28,859 bases of DNA from Puniceicoccales bacterium (GTDB taxonomy: Bacteria > Verrucomicrobiota > Verrucomicrobiia > Opitutales > JAIRKQ01): NCBI GenBank assembly GCA_031289835.1, contig JAITOW010000045.1, positions 1 to 28,859 on the forward strand, read 5' to 3'. Every line of letters begins with the position of its first letter. The first letter of the stretch is position 1. Both the position numbers and the translations under genes were made by a program. Positions 10,159-18,002 of the stretch are shown piece after piece. The notes beneath the pieces are model-generated. The model worked only from the letters and a program-made list of their open reading frames with translations, ran no database searches and was not told where the DNA came from.

Positions 10159-11046
10159 CTAATTCAACAACTCCGGATGCCAGCGCACGACGCGAACCTT
10201 TCCATCCTTGGCTAGCTCTTCCAGTCTACCCAATGCATCCCTTTTATCCGTATATACTATACCAAAATTACAACCTTTGGCTTCGATAAAACCACCGTGG
10301 AGAAAAATGATAAGATGCCCTTCGAAAGTTGAAGGATAGCGCAACACAACAAAATCCGTGTCCAACATTGAATCCAGCGCATTTTTTAATTCTGCCTTCG
10401 ACGAATTAGCATCCAATTCGCAGAGGCACCTTCCTTCGGAGAAGTTGTCCAACTGAACGGTAGAATGCGGCAGTAACCACGATGAAACCATGTGCAATAA
10501 TCCCGAACAATCTAAACCAACGCATTTATAGGAGGTTCCCCCTTCATCATCACATACAAATGTGTATAAATCCCCTAAATCGAGCTCTTGAAGATTGTTA
10601 CATCCCCATGCGTATGGAATCTCCTCTCCCCGAAAGGAATCTAACATTTCACATATCTTCTCGACGCTCAATATTTTTCTGACGGGAGATGTTTTTTCAA
10701 ATAAAGCACCATCGAGTGGCTCCATGGAATGCCTAAAAAATTTTTCATGGACAAATCCCTCCGGCGAATAAGCCTCGCTTACCTTGCAGGAAACATGAAC
10801 GGTATTATCGCAGCACACATCAATTACCTTTACAAATGATCCAGGCGGCAAAACGGTATTCAAAGCGGGGCAATTCATGCCACGAAAACCAATCTTATAC
10901 CTAAAACTCACACCATTGGACGCAAAAAGAGGGACATACTTTTCTTCCCTTAGCATGTAAGTGTCACCGGCAGCAATGGCAAAACTCACGCAAGGGACTA
11001 GGCCGCACATGGCGGTAAGCATGAAAGTCAATAATAACTTTTTCAT
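10159..11046 (-). CDS. Exported NlpC/P60-like cysteine peptidase family protein
   Basis: A 295-residue protein with a clear Sec signal peptide (MKKLLLTFMLTAMCGLVPC, cleavage likely after the AIAA run near residue 26). The C-terminal half resembles NlpC/P60 papain-like hydrolases, which cleave peptidoglycan stem peptides: YAWGCNNLQ near 145-153, GLDCSGLLHM with Cys180 as the likely nucleophile, and GHLIIFLHGGFIEA with His244. The N-terminal 100 residues after the signal may be an SH3-like domain. Several extra cysteines (for example near 78-79, 87 and 207-209) suggest an oxidising compartment. It lies downstream of, and on the same strand as, the DUF2608 gene (56-base gap). Host-directed action is possible but not shown. 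Confidence 0.72.
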   Translation of the reverse strand: MKKLLLTFMLTAMCGLVPCVSFAIAAGDTYMLREEKYVPLFASNGVSFRYKIGFRGMNCPALNTVLPPGSFVKVIDVCCDNTVHVSCKVSEAYSPEGFVHEKFFRHSMEPLDGALFEKTSPVRKILSVEKICEMLDSFRGEEIPYAWGCNNLQELDLGDLYTFVCDDEGGTSYKCVGLDCSGLLHMVSSWLLPHSTVQLDNFSEGRCLCELDANSSKAELKNALDSMLDTDFVVLRYPSTFEGHLIIFLHGGFIEAKGCNFGIVYTDKRDALGRLEELAKDGKVRVVRWHPELLN

Positions 11047-11102
11047 ACGTCAAGAGATGTAAAATGTAACAATAAAACAAAGCATTTTTATTTAAAAGTG
11101 AG

Positions 11103-11960
11103 TTACTTTTTTCGCAAAACTTCCTCGGCTTTACGGTCACTCAACCAGCAGTTTTCCTTCACGAGAGTGTCCAATTGCAACCGTGCTCGCTTCTTGGAAA
11201 AGGGAAATTTCGAAGCCATTTTACTCGCCTCGGTGTAATGTATCCCGATGAAATGAATGTTTTTTGACTTTGCCAAAGCCGAAACATCGGTCAAATTTTT
11301 TTCGTTGTCATCGACAAAAATTATTGCCGTTGGCCAAAACTGCACGTAATCTAGAAAGGCTTTCAGGCTCTCAGCCTTTGACACATCCCCGGTACAAATA
11401 ATTCCCGAACTGAAGCTGGGGTCATAGGGATCACCAAACTCGTCGAAATGTTTATCTTCCATTTCCGGCCAAGAATTTTCGAAGTGATAGCCCAGGCCAT
11501 TCAATACCTTGCTTCGCCAATGTCTTGGATCACGGATATCTCCAAAGGTAAACGGCTTCGCTGAAAATCCAGTCAACACGAGGGCCCTAACGTTTTTGTT
11601 TTGCAAGTTGCGCACAAGTTTTGGCATTCTCACGTTCACCGTACAATTTTTGCCCAGCATCACCATTCTACACATCAAATCTAAAAAGCTCAGCTCTCGA
11701 TCGCCGGCATCGTACCACTCTCTTATAAAATGGCGATTTTCCTTCTTCAAAACCGCATCTTCAACGGTCGTCAAAACATCGTCGCAATCAAACACAACCA
11801 AGGTATTACCATCCACATAGCTAAGCTCAGCTTTTATGGCATCGATATCGTCCGCCCGTAAAATTTTACTTTCAACCGCCCCACATTTGCTAACACTCGC
11901 AAACGCACTTAAATAGGAAACGACGATCAAAATTCTAAAAAATTTGTAAGAAATCCTCAT
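11103..11960 (-). CDS. Exported DUF2608/HAD-like protein
   Basis: A 285-residue protein with an N-terminal signal peptide or membrane anchor (hydrophobic residues 8-22). It resembles the DUF2608 group of secreted HAD-superfamily proteins: motif I is VVFDCDDVLTT with Asp58 and Asp60, LVLTGFSAKP fits motif II (Ser/Thr), and IIFVDDNEKNL fits the motif IV acidic pair. These suggest a metal-dependent phosphohydrolase with unknown substrate. From memory, DUF2608 proteins are common in Legionella, Coxiella and environmental chlamydiae. The NlpC-like gene follows on the same strand. Upstream, AAGGGA seven bases before the ATG may serve as ribosome-binding site. Confidence 0.75.
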   Translation of the reverse strand: MRISYKFFRILIVVSYLSAFASVSKCGAVESKILRADDIDAIKAELSYVDGNTLVVFDCDDVLTTVEDAVLKKENRHFIREWYDAGDRELSFLDLMCRMVMLGKNCTVNVRMPKLVRNLQNKNVRALVLTGFSAKPFTFGDIRDPRHWRSKVLNGLGYHFENSWPEMEDKHFDEFGDPYDPSFSSGIICTGDVSKAESLKAFLDYVQFWPTAIIFVDDNEKNLTDVSALAKSKNIHFIGIHYTEASKMASKFPFSKKRARLQLDTLVKENCWLSDRKAEEVLRKK

Positions 11961-12053
11961 CTTTCAATCCCTTATCCCGCGCTTAAACTCAAAGTCAACA
12001 CAATATTTCCATTTCTGGAACATTATTTTCGTTGGCGACTTTTAATAATCACA

Positions 12054-13097
12054 TCACTCGACCTGATCCTCCGATTGCTCACAAAGTACTGTCCCCCCTG
12101 ACACATGCACACTATTGCTGATCGCCCCTTCGATTTTATCCACTATTTCGGGGTTGTTTCTCAGATACTGCTTGGCGGCCTCGCGTCCCTGGCCAATCAA
12201 TTTCCCCTCATAGGCAATCCAAGCCCCCTTTTTTTCGAAGATTTTGTGCTCAATGCCAAGATCGATCAGCGACCCCGTACGGGAAATTCCCTCGTCAAAC
12301 ATAATGTCAAACTCGCACTCCGTGAATGGCGGGGCAACTTTGTTTTTTACCACTTTTACCCTCGTACGGTTGCCGGTGACCTTCCCCGTATTGTCTTTTA
12401 TTTGGGCTATCCGGCGGATATCTAGCCTGATCGAGGAGAAAAATTTCAAGGCACGTCCACCGGGCGTGGTTTCCGGATTCCCAAACATGACTCCAATTTT
12501 TTCCCGAATTTGATTCGTAAATATGCAAACGCAGTTCGTCTTACTTATGGCCGATGTCAATCGCCTCATCGCCTGACTCATAAGCCTGGCCTGCGCACCG
12601 ATCGTGGCGTCGCCCATTTGCCCCTCCAGCTCAGCCTTCGATATCAGCGCGGCAACGGAATCGAGAACTATCACATCGATTGCACCCGACCGGATTAGGG
12701 TTTCCGTTATGTTCAGTGCGTCCTCACCACTCATCGGTTGAGACACCATTAGACTATTGAGATCAACTCCAACGGTCTTCGCATACTTCGGATCGAGTGC
12801 ATGTTCCACATCGACAAATACGGCATTGCCACCGCGACGTTGGGCCTCTGCGATCACACTCAAACAAAACGTTGTCTTACCCGAGGACTCCGGCCCAAAA
12901 ATTTCACACATGCGGCCACGGGGCAGCCCCCTCACACCTAGCGCAAGGTCAAGGGCAAGGGATCCAGTCGAAATTACGGACACATTCATCTGCTTGGCAT
13001 CCCCCAGTTTCATGATGGATCCTTCACCAAACTGCCGATTTATAGCGCTCATTGCCAACTCGATCGCATTGACCTCCCGTTGCTCATTTTTTGCCAT
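12054..13097 (-). CDS. recA: Recombinase RecA
   Basis: ATP-dependent strand-exchange protein and SOS co-protease. The 347-residue sequence has Walker A GPESSGKTT near residues 69-77, Walker B VIVLDSVAAL, the loop segment EGQMGD..GAQARLMSQAMRRL, and NQIREKIGVMFGNPETTPGG, all diagnostic. The C-terminus is acidic (ending CEQSEDQVE), as usual. The start ATG 13097 gives MAKNEQREVNAIELAMSAI. It is divergent from the DoxX-like gene; I see no clear LexA-type operator in the 84 bases between them. Confidence 0.98.
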   Translation of the reverse strand: MAKNEQREVNAIELAMSAINRQFGEGSIMKLGDAKQMNVSVISTGSLALDLALGVRGLPRGRMCEIFGPESSGKTTFCLSVIAEAQRRGGNAVFVDVEHALDPKYAKTVGVDLNSLMVSQPMSGEDALNITETLIRSGAIDVIVLDSVAALISKAELEGQMGDATIGAQARLMSQAMRRLTSAISKTNCVCIFTNQIREKIGVMFGNPETTPGGRALKFFSSIRLDIRRIAQIKDNTGKVTGNRTRVKVVKNKVAPPFTECEFDIMFDEGISRTGSLIDLGIEHKIFEKKGAWIAYEGKLIGQGREAAKQYLRNNPEIVDKIEGAISNSVHVSGGTVLCEQSEDQVE

Positions 13098-13181
13098 TTC
13101 ACCATGTCTTTATTGGTATTTTGTCAACAGGCAAGCATCATTTTGCTGGCAATGCGATAAAAATTTATTAGCTACCCGGCT

Positions 13182-13589
13182 GTGAGCGCATCCATTAACT
13201 TTGACTGCGAAAATTTTGGTAAACTGTTCATACGATTGTTCGTGGGAATGTTTTTTATGGTAAACGGTGTTTATTTTTTTGTATGCGGACACGCTGCTTT
13301 GGCCGTTTTGGGCACGGTTTTCGGCGTGATCGGCATACACTTTTCACCCATATTGTTCGGCGGAATGTTAGCTGCAATGCACATCGTGTGCGGATTGACA
13401 ATGGTTATGGGCTTTTTTTTCCGATGGTCGTGTTTTTTGTTGGGCTCGATTTCCCTACTTGAGGCGGCAATCGCCATCTTTATGGGTAAAAGCATCCTGA
13501 ACGACGTCGCTTATATATTCATCGTAAGCATGGTAACGTTCGGACTGATGTTTACCGGTAGCGGTAAATTTTCCGCCACTAAAAAGTGA
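13182..13589 (+). CDS. DoxX-like four-helix membrane protein
   Basis: A 135-residue protein with four hydrophobic segments near residues 18-40, 48-66, 70-95 and 105-128, matching the DoxX topology. The N-terminal LFIRLFVGMFFMVNGVYFFVCG is typical (RL..G..F..G..K/Y), and the Met/His-rich GGMLAAMHIVCGLTMVMGFFFRW fits helix 3. DoxX proteins are poorly understood; some act in redox or catechol handling. The start is GTG 13182, which is not certain: no alternative ATG precedes the first helix. It is divergent from recA and convergent with sctE. Confidence 0.72.
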   Translation: MSASINFDCENFGKLFIRLFVGMFFMVNGVYFFVCGHAALAVLGTVFGVIGIHFSPILFGGMLAAMHIVCGLTMVMGFFFRWSCFLLGSISLLEAAIAIFMGKSILNDVAYIFIVSMVTFGLMFTGSGKFSATKK

Positions 13590-13617
13590 AGGTAAAGAAA
13601 TTTTCCCGCGGAAAGTG

Positions 13618-13842
13618 CTACCTAAATTTCTCAATAACGTAGCACGCTTGCTTGATAGCTTTCTTTATTTTTTCGTACACTTCGAACTTTTCCGACGAAA
13701 CACCGGCCCCAATAAGCCGATTCACGTCACCCTCGTAGCCATGAAGTTTGCTCAATAATTCGCGGCGGTATTGACCGGACTTGTCGTCTATCAACTTCTG
13801 TTCCATGTCGACCATTATAACGCGCTCTTTCTTGCCATCCAT
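13618..13842 (-). CDS. Type III secretion protein SctE-like (YscE/SsaE co-chaperone family)
   Basis: A 74-residue, helix-rich protein directly after sctD, with start and stop codons overlapping (TAATG). Its pattern, MEQKLIDDKSGQYRRELLSK then helical residues to the conserved end AIKQACYVIEKF, fits the YscE/YseE family, small helical hairpins that with SctG hold needle subunits (SctF) soluble in the cytoplasm. In Chlamydia the gene after cdsD is likewise a small cdsE, then the needle gene cdsF; here no needle gene follows, since the DoxX gene faces it. An inner ATG gives MVDMEQ. Size, position and pattern together support the call, although the sequence alone is short. Confidence 0.68.
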   Translation of the reverse strand: MDGKKERVIMVDMEQKLIDDKSGQYRRELLSKLHGYEGDVNRLIGAGVSSEKFEVYEKIKKAIKQACYVIEKFR

Positions 13843-15197
13843 TATTGGATATCTCCTATTCTTAAAATTACAGTTTGGTTATTTTTGACCAAAGTTATCG
13901 TATCCGGAGTTATTTCCCTGATGACATACCCATTGGCAAGTGTCGAGCCAACCATGTACCTAGTTCCGTTTTTGAACCCGATCCAGTTCAAGCCGTTCTC
14001 GCTGATCGACACACTGTCCACTTCGCTACCAAAGTACTGCCGCTTAATAACTTCAGGATCACTGACTTTGACCAAATTCGTCACTGGAACATCGGAACCG
14101 AATGTGCGCTCGAGTTGAATTTTAGCGAGTTTCCAATTCTCCTCTTCGTCGGAAGCCACCAACCCGCCGACAACTATGCACTCACTCTGGGGAAGAATGG
14201 CAACCTTACCGATCAGTTTGTACCTGGTCAATATCGGCTTTGCCAAATTAACGGCTTTCTGCGGGAGTATCACCTCGTCCTGTACATCTATCACACCGGG
14301 AATATCATCCATTATGCGGCGGCGAATTTTATCCCATTCTTCCTTGTCGTAAATATACCCGCTAATCAGGAAAATTCCCGGCTTAATGCACTCGATCTTC
14401 GGGGTTGAAGGTATGCCAACCATCAAATCGCGCATTTCGGAGGTCATGCGCTCTTCGCTATACAGCTTCATTTTTATTTTTGGTGCAATTTTTGGCAAAT
14501 CCGTGCGCAAAATCGACAGTTCTTCGCTGGTGTCAGTATACCCGGATACGGTGAAAACGGAACCATCCGTCTCAATGGCAATCGTGTCGTTCAGCCCCAT
14601 TTCACGGATCTTATTGGTTATTAACTTTCCAATGTCGGGCCGCTCCATCGGTTTTTTTTCCTCGAAAAACACTGATAAGAAAACTAAAAGCGCAAGCGCA
14701 AACGCAAATATGGATGCACTGCTAATCCCAATTATCCACGTCCGCCTGGACTTCATCTTTCTCAAGTCGGATGGCTTCATTTTTATGGTGTCATCGAGAC
14801 TTTCTACCGGCGGCGCATTGACCTGATCCCCAGTGGGAGAAATTTCTGCCGAATGCTCAAGTGCAGGAGCGTCCATCGCCGATATGCTTGGCCAAGGCTC
14901 TCCCGATGGACCAAACACAATGTGCGTACTCCCAATGGTAATGAACTGGAAAGCTTCCACCGCCTGGGACTCTTCCTTGACAAGCTTCCCATCGACGAAA
15001 ACTTGTCCTTCCAAGGGTTTAATGACAACGCCGGTATCGGAAAATGTTATTTCCGCGTGGTGCGCTTCAATCATCGAATCTGATAGGATGATATCGCTAT
15101 CCTCACCGTTTCCTATTACCGCTTTCTCGTTCCCAAAAACGACTTCCGCACCTTGGTGATTACCGGATAAAATCTTTAGCAGATGTTCGCTACTCAT
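13842..15197 (-). CDS. sctD: Type III secretion inner-membrane ring protein SctD (YscD/CdsD family)
   Basis: A 451-residue bitopic protein with the SctD architecture. Residues 1-100 form an FHA-like cytoplasmic domain (VIGNGEDSDIILSD, EAHHAEITF, VFVDGKLV); 100-150 are an acidic linker; 153-178 are a single transmembrane helix after the basic stretch RKMKSRR; 180-451 are the periplasmic ring-building repeats (VFTVSGYTDTSEELSILR; FLISGYIYDKEEWDKIRRRI; ECIVVGGLVASDEEENWKLA). The C-terminal GLNWIGFKNGTRYMVGSTL then NGYVIREI is typical of YscD/CdsD. SctD makes the outer of the two inner-membrane rings of the injectisome. It is shorter than chlamydial CdsD (about 830 residues). sctE is coupled downstream; prs is divergent upstream. 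Confidence 0.9.
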   Translation of the reverse strand: MSSEHLLKILSGNHQGAEVVFGNEKAVIGNGEDSDIILSDSMIEAHHAEITFSDTGVVIKPLEGQVFVDGKLVKEESQAVEAFQFITIGSTHIVFGPSGEPWPSISAMDAPALEHSAEISPTGDQVNAPPVESLDDTIKMKPSDLRKMKSRRTWIIGISSASIFAFALALLVFLSVFFEEKKPMERPDIGKLITNKIREMGLNDTIAIETDGSVFTVSGYTDTSEELSILRTDLPKIAPKIKMKLYSEERMTSEMRDLMVGIPSTPKIECIKPGIFLISGYIYDKEEWDKIRRRIMDDIPGVIDVQDEVILPQKAVNLAKPILTRYKLIGKVAILPQSECIVVGGLVASDEEENWKLAKIQLERTFGSDVPVTNLVKVSDPEVIKRQYFGSEVDSVSISENGLNWIGFKNGTRYMVGSTLANGYVIREITPDTITLVKNNQTVILRIGDIQ

Positions 15198-15319
15198 AGT
15201 ATGAAATTAGAATGACAAGTTGGCAATGTAAAGTTATATCGAAAATTTACAAGAAAATACCGCATAATCTGATTGTTTTATTTTGTGAAAAACACTTATT
15301 TGGGCTTGAAGGTATGAAA

Positions 15320-16282
15320 ATGTCGTTCCACGACGGTTCAATAAAGATTTTTTCAGGAAATTCAAATCGCCTGCTCGCTGAGCAGATTTGTAGCTTCATC
15401 GGCGTTGAACTGTGCAAAGCCGATGTCGACAGTTTCCCGGATGGTGAGACCATGGTAACGATCAAGGAAAGCATCCGTGGCAGTGATATTTTTATCATTC
15501 AGTCCTGCAACTATCCGGCAAATCATAATTACATGGAATTGATGATTATGATCGACGCTGCCAGGCGCGCTTCAGCTGATAGAATAACGGTCGTATTGCC
15601 ATTTTTTGGCTATGCTCGCCAGGATAGAAAAGATAGGCCCCGTGTGCCCGTGACGGCAAAATTGATAGCAAACCTGCTCGTCTCCGCCGGTGCGAATAGA
15701 ATCTTGACCATGGATCTGCACGCCCAGCAGATCGTCGGATTTTTTGACATCCCCGTGGATCACCTGTTTGCCTCAAAACTGTTCATATCGCATCTAAACA
15801 AAACTTCCCGTGATAATTTGATCGTCTGCTCGCCTGACCTCGGTGCCATGAAGATGGCGGCCGCCTATGCCGATGCTCTGCGCTGCGATCTCAGCATCGT
15901 TGCCAAACGGCGGGTTAACGGCGGCAATGTCCAAATTTTAACCGTCATAGGAGAGGTTTCCGGGAAAAACGTCCTTCTAACCGACGACATGACAGTGACG
16001 CTTGGCACGTTGAATGAGGCGGCGAAACTGCTAAAGGCAAAGGGTGCACACAGCGTGCGAGTCGCCGTGACCCATTGTTTATTAGCGGAAAAGGGTTGCG
16101 AACGCCTCTCCGAAGGTAACATCGACGAACTGATCACAACAAACTCAACGGGCTTGTCCTATAATTTAAAAAATAGAAAAAACGTCACATTTTTAAATGT
16201 CAATGAACTGCTTGGCGAGGCAATCATCCGCATACACAACAACGCCAGTGTAACAGATTTATTCGAAATAAAGGGATTTTAA
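15320..16282 (+). CDS. prs: Ribose-phosphate pyrophosphokinase (PRPP synthetase)
   Basis: Forms PRPP from ribose-5-phosphate and ATP for nucleotide, His and Trp synthesis. The 320-residue protein has the class I hallmarks: SFPDGETMVTIKESIRGSD, FGYARQDRKDRPRVPVTAKL, MDLHAQQIVGFFDIPVDHL, and the catalytic flexible-loop KRR. The PRPP-binding loop reads DDMTVTLGT at residues 222-230, whereas most members have D-D-(M/I)-x-(D/E)-T-A-G-T; the acidic residue is Val and Ala is Leu. I choose ATG 15320, seven bases after GAAGG; ATG 15314 would sit only one base after it, and an AT-rich in-frame extension to 15212 is unlikely. Confidence 0.95.
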   Translation: MSFHDGSIKIFSGNSNRLLAEQICSFIGVELCKADVDSFPDGETMVTIKESIRGSDIFIIQSCNYPANHNYMELMIMIDAARRASADRITVVLPFFGYARQDRKDRPRVPVTAKLIANLLVSAGANRILTMDLHAQQIVGFFDIPVDHLFASKLFISHLNKTSRDNLIVCSPDLGAMKMAAAYADALRCDLSIVAKRRVNGGNVQILTVIGEVSGKNVLLTDDMTVTLGTLNEAAKLLKAKGAHSVRVAVTHCLLAEKGCERLSEGNIDELITTNSTGLSYNLKNRKNVTFLNVNELLGEAIIRIHNNASVTDLFEIKGF

Positions 16283-16318
16283 ACTCTAACCTGAAAAGCA
16301 AAATCAACCCACGCCGAG

Positions 16319-16975
16319 CTATGGATTGCCAATTTTTATTTGGGTCAACTTTTTTGTCTTTTCAAATCTGGCGGCGAATGAAAAAAGATTTTTCAATAGA
16401 AGCTTTCTTAAAATTTTTAACCTAAATAGAACATGGGGTGTGATTATCAAGCCAGGAACACCGTTTTCATCCCTGAAAAGTTTGGCATGCTTGACGAAAA
16501 ACAGGGTTTCGAATGCCGGCTCGATGCAGTAAGGGTAAAAAAATTCCCCATTATATGGAATGGAATCGTCGATTTTTCCGCAACACCACACCCTGGCGCG
16601 GTGGTCGATGAATCCGTAAAACCCAGTTCTATGCCAGGTCTTGCCGTTTCGATAAACGATCTCTCCGAAATACCCGAGTGATAGAGGCACAGCGCTTTCA
16701 ATATCGCATAACTCGCTGATTGGTATAATGTTGGCTTCAATTCCATCCCTACATCTGCCCAACACAATCCCCGCAAAATTTTGTTCGAGAATTTTGCAAA
16801 TTTTCCCATACTCCCCGTCGGAAATGTGAAAAACATCGTGCTCTTTCAAAAATTCATGGGCCCGCAAACGTCCACGCTTGGCAAAAATTTTTCCCATGAA
16901 ATTTCCCATTAAAACGGCCTCATGTTTCAACTTGTAACTCCCAATGTAAGTTTTAGATTTCAGTAAGAATGTCAA
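16319..16975 (-). pseudogene. Internal fragment of an OleC-like AMP-dependent acyl synthetase
   Basis: An intact frame of up to 218 residues (ATG 16909 gives 196) resembling only the middle-to-late part of OleC-type AMP-dependent ligases. The segment VLGRCRDGIEANIIPIS matches the family's GRPxPGxEVxII region, GYFGEIV the GEIGEIxV motif, and KTWHRTGFYGFIDHRARVWC the WHRTGDxGYxDxxGRLWFCG core. The near-invariant Asp of TGD, which binds the AMP ribose, is Phe119. The N-terminal ATP- and acyl-binding part (over 300 residues) is absent because the Xer gene starts divergently there, and the C-terminal catalytic-lysine tail is missing too. A degraded relic is most likely; a repurposed small protein is possible because the frame is open. 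Confidence 0.62.
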
Positions 16976-17850
16976 ATGCGGAAGTGAAGTTTTTTAGTCA
17001 ACTGCACAGCGAACGCATGCTGTCCCAGCACACCATCGATGCCTATCGAAATGCCCTGAAAATTTTCTCACGCTGGCGAAAGTCAGATTCCATCCTAGGT
17101 GCAACGCAAAGGGAAATTCAGGATTTCATCATCGAAATGCAAAAAACGCGTTCGAGAACAACGATCCACAATTACGTATCGGCCCTGCGCGCATTTTTTA
17201 CATTTGCGGTGGGTGAAAAATTGGCCGATCCAAACCCAACATCCGAGCTGATTTTGCCAAAACTAAAGAAATTGTTGCCAAAAATATTAACGCTGTCGCA
17301 AATCGCCGAACTCCTAAACGCACCGACAAAGGCGCTCCAACTCGGCCATATTTCACCGAAAATTGCACTGCGGGATGCAATGATCCTTGAACTTTTCTAC
17401 GGTGCAGGTCTGCGCATAGGTGAGTTGCAAAATATAAAAATACGCGACATCGATTTTCAGAATCGCGCCCTAAAAGTCCTTGGAAAAGGCAGCAAAGAGC
17501 GCATTTGCCCGTTTACGGAAGCAGCTTCAATGGCGATAAATAGATACGGATCGCAATTTTTATCGGACACCGATGCGTACCTTTTGGCCCATGGTGGGGG
17601 CAAGGTTTTATCCATTCGCGACATACAGTATCGCATGAAATTTTACCTAAAACTCTGCGGACTCCCATCCGATCTGTCCCCACACACGATCAGACATGCC
17701 TATGCCACACATCTTTTGAACAACGGGGCCAATCTTCGTCTGGTGCAGGAGTTGCTCGGCCACGCCAGCCTCGAAACGACCCAAATTTACACGCACATCG
17801 ATTCCGAACACATAAAAAATATTCACCGACATTGCCATCCGCACGCTTAG
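16969..17850 (+). CDS. Tyrosine recombinase XerC/XerD
   Basis: A 293-residue integrase-family recombinase of the Xer type, which resolves chromosome dimers at dif with FtsK. N-terminal SAM-like DNA-binding domain at residues 1-90 (SQHTIDAYRNALKIFSRW; TTIHNYVSALRAFF). The catalytic domain has Arg in GAGLRIGELQNIKIRDID, Lys in LGKGSKERICP, HTIRHAYATHLLNNGANLRL, the second His in LLGHASLETTQIYTHI, and the nucleophile Tyr there. XerC and XerD cannot be told apart from this alone. The start overlaps the 5' end of the divergent ligase fragment. No phage or integron context is present. Confidence 0.92.
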   Translation: MSNAEVKFFSQLHSERMLSQHTIDAYRNALKIFSRWRKSDSILGATQREIQDFIIEMQKTRSRTTIHNYVSALRAFFTFAVGEKLADPNPTSELILPKLKKLLPKILTLSQIAELLNAPTKALQLGHISPKIALRDAMILELFYGAGLRIGELQNIKIRDIDFQNRALKVLGKGSKERICPFTEAASMAINRYGSQFLSDTDAYLLAHGGGKVLSIRDIQYRMKFYLKLCGLPSDLSPHTIRHAYATHLLNNGANLRLVQELLGHASLETTQIYTHIDSEHIKNIHRHCHPHA

Positions 17851-17897
17851 GTCAAGGATTCACAATTAAAAAAAACAAAGGGAAAGGAGAAAATGAA

Positions 17898-18002
17898 ATG
17901 AATTTTACAGCAAAAGGCCTTTTGCTCGATCGAACCATAACACCTGTATTTGTAGGCGCCATTCCTAATTTTTCTATTTTCGAACGATGGCAGACTTTAT
18001 GA
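17898..18002 (+). CDS. Possible 34-residue small ORF after the Xer gene
   Basis: ATG 17898 follows a strong ribosome-binding-like purine run (GGGAAAGGAGA, AAGGAG at 17884-17889, eight bases upstream) and opens a 34-codon frame that begins MNFTAKGLLLDR and ends ERWQTL. A three-codon frame (ATG AAA TGA) at 17893 lies between the two. The last third runs over the 3' end of aspS on the other strand. The only reason to list it is the good ribosome-binding site in a genome where many genes lack one. There is no homology I recognise. Confidence 0.22.
   Translation: MNFTAKGLLLDRTITPVFVGAIPNFSIFERWQTL
17909..17926. terminator. 18-base perfect palindrome between the converging xer and aspS genes
   Basis: AGCAAAAGGCCTTTTGCT is a perfect inverted repeat: seven-base-pair arms around GGCC, with A and T runs at the arms. 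It lies in the 123-base gap between two convergent genes, 58 bases after the xer stop and 47 bases after the aspS stop on the other strand. Neither side has a following U-tract, so as an intrinsic terminator it is weak; a protein-binding site is the alternative. Confidence 0.35.

Noticed and set aside
11971..11998. TTGACT with GATAAG, 16 bases apart, upstream of the DUF2608 gene on the minus strand
   Set aside because: The -10-like element would place the transcript start within about five bases of the ATG and remove the candidate ribosome-binding site; too weak to list as a promoter.
15212..15319. Extension of PRPP synthetase to 15212
   Set aside because: It lies in the divergent promoter region; GAAGG before ATG 15320 gives a normal start for the family.
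16969..17850. Xer gene as evidence for an integrated phage or integron
   Set aside because: No attachment repeats, phage genes or cassette array nearby; the protein has normal housekeeping Xer motifs.
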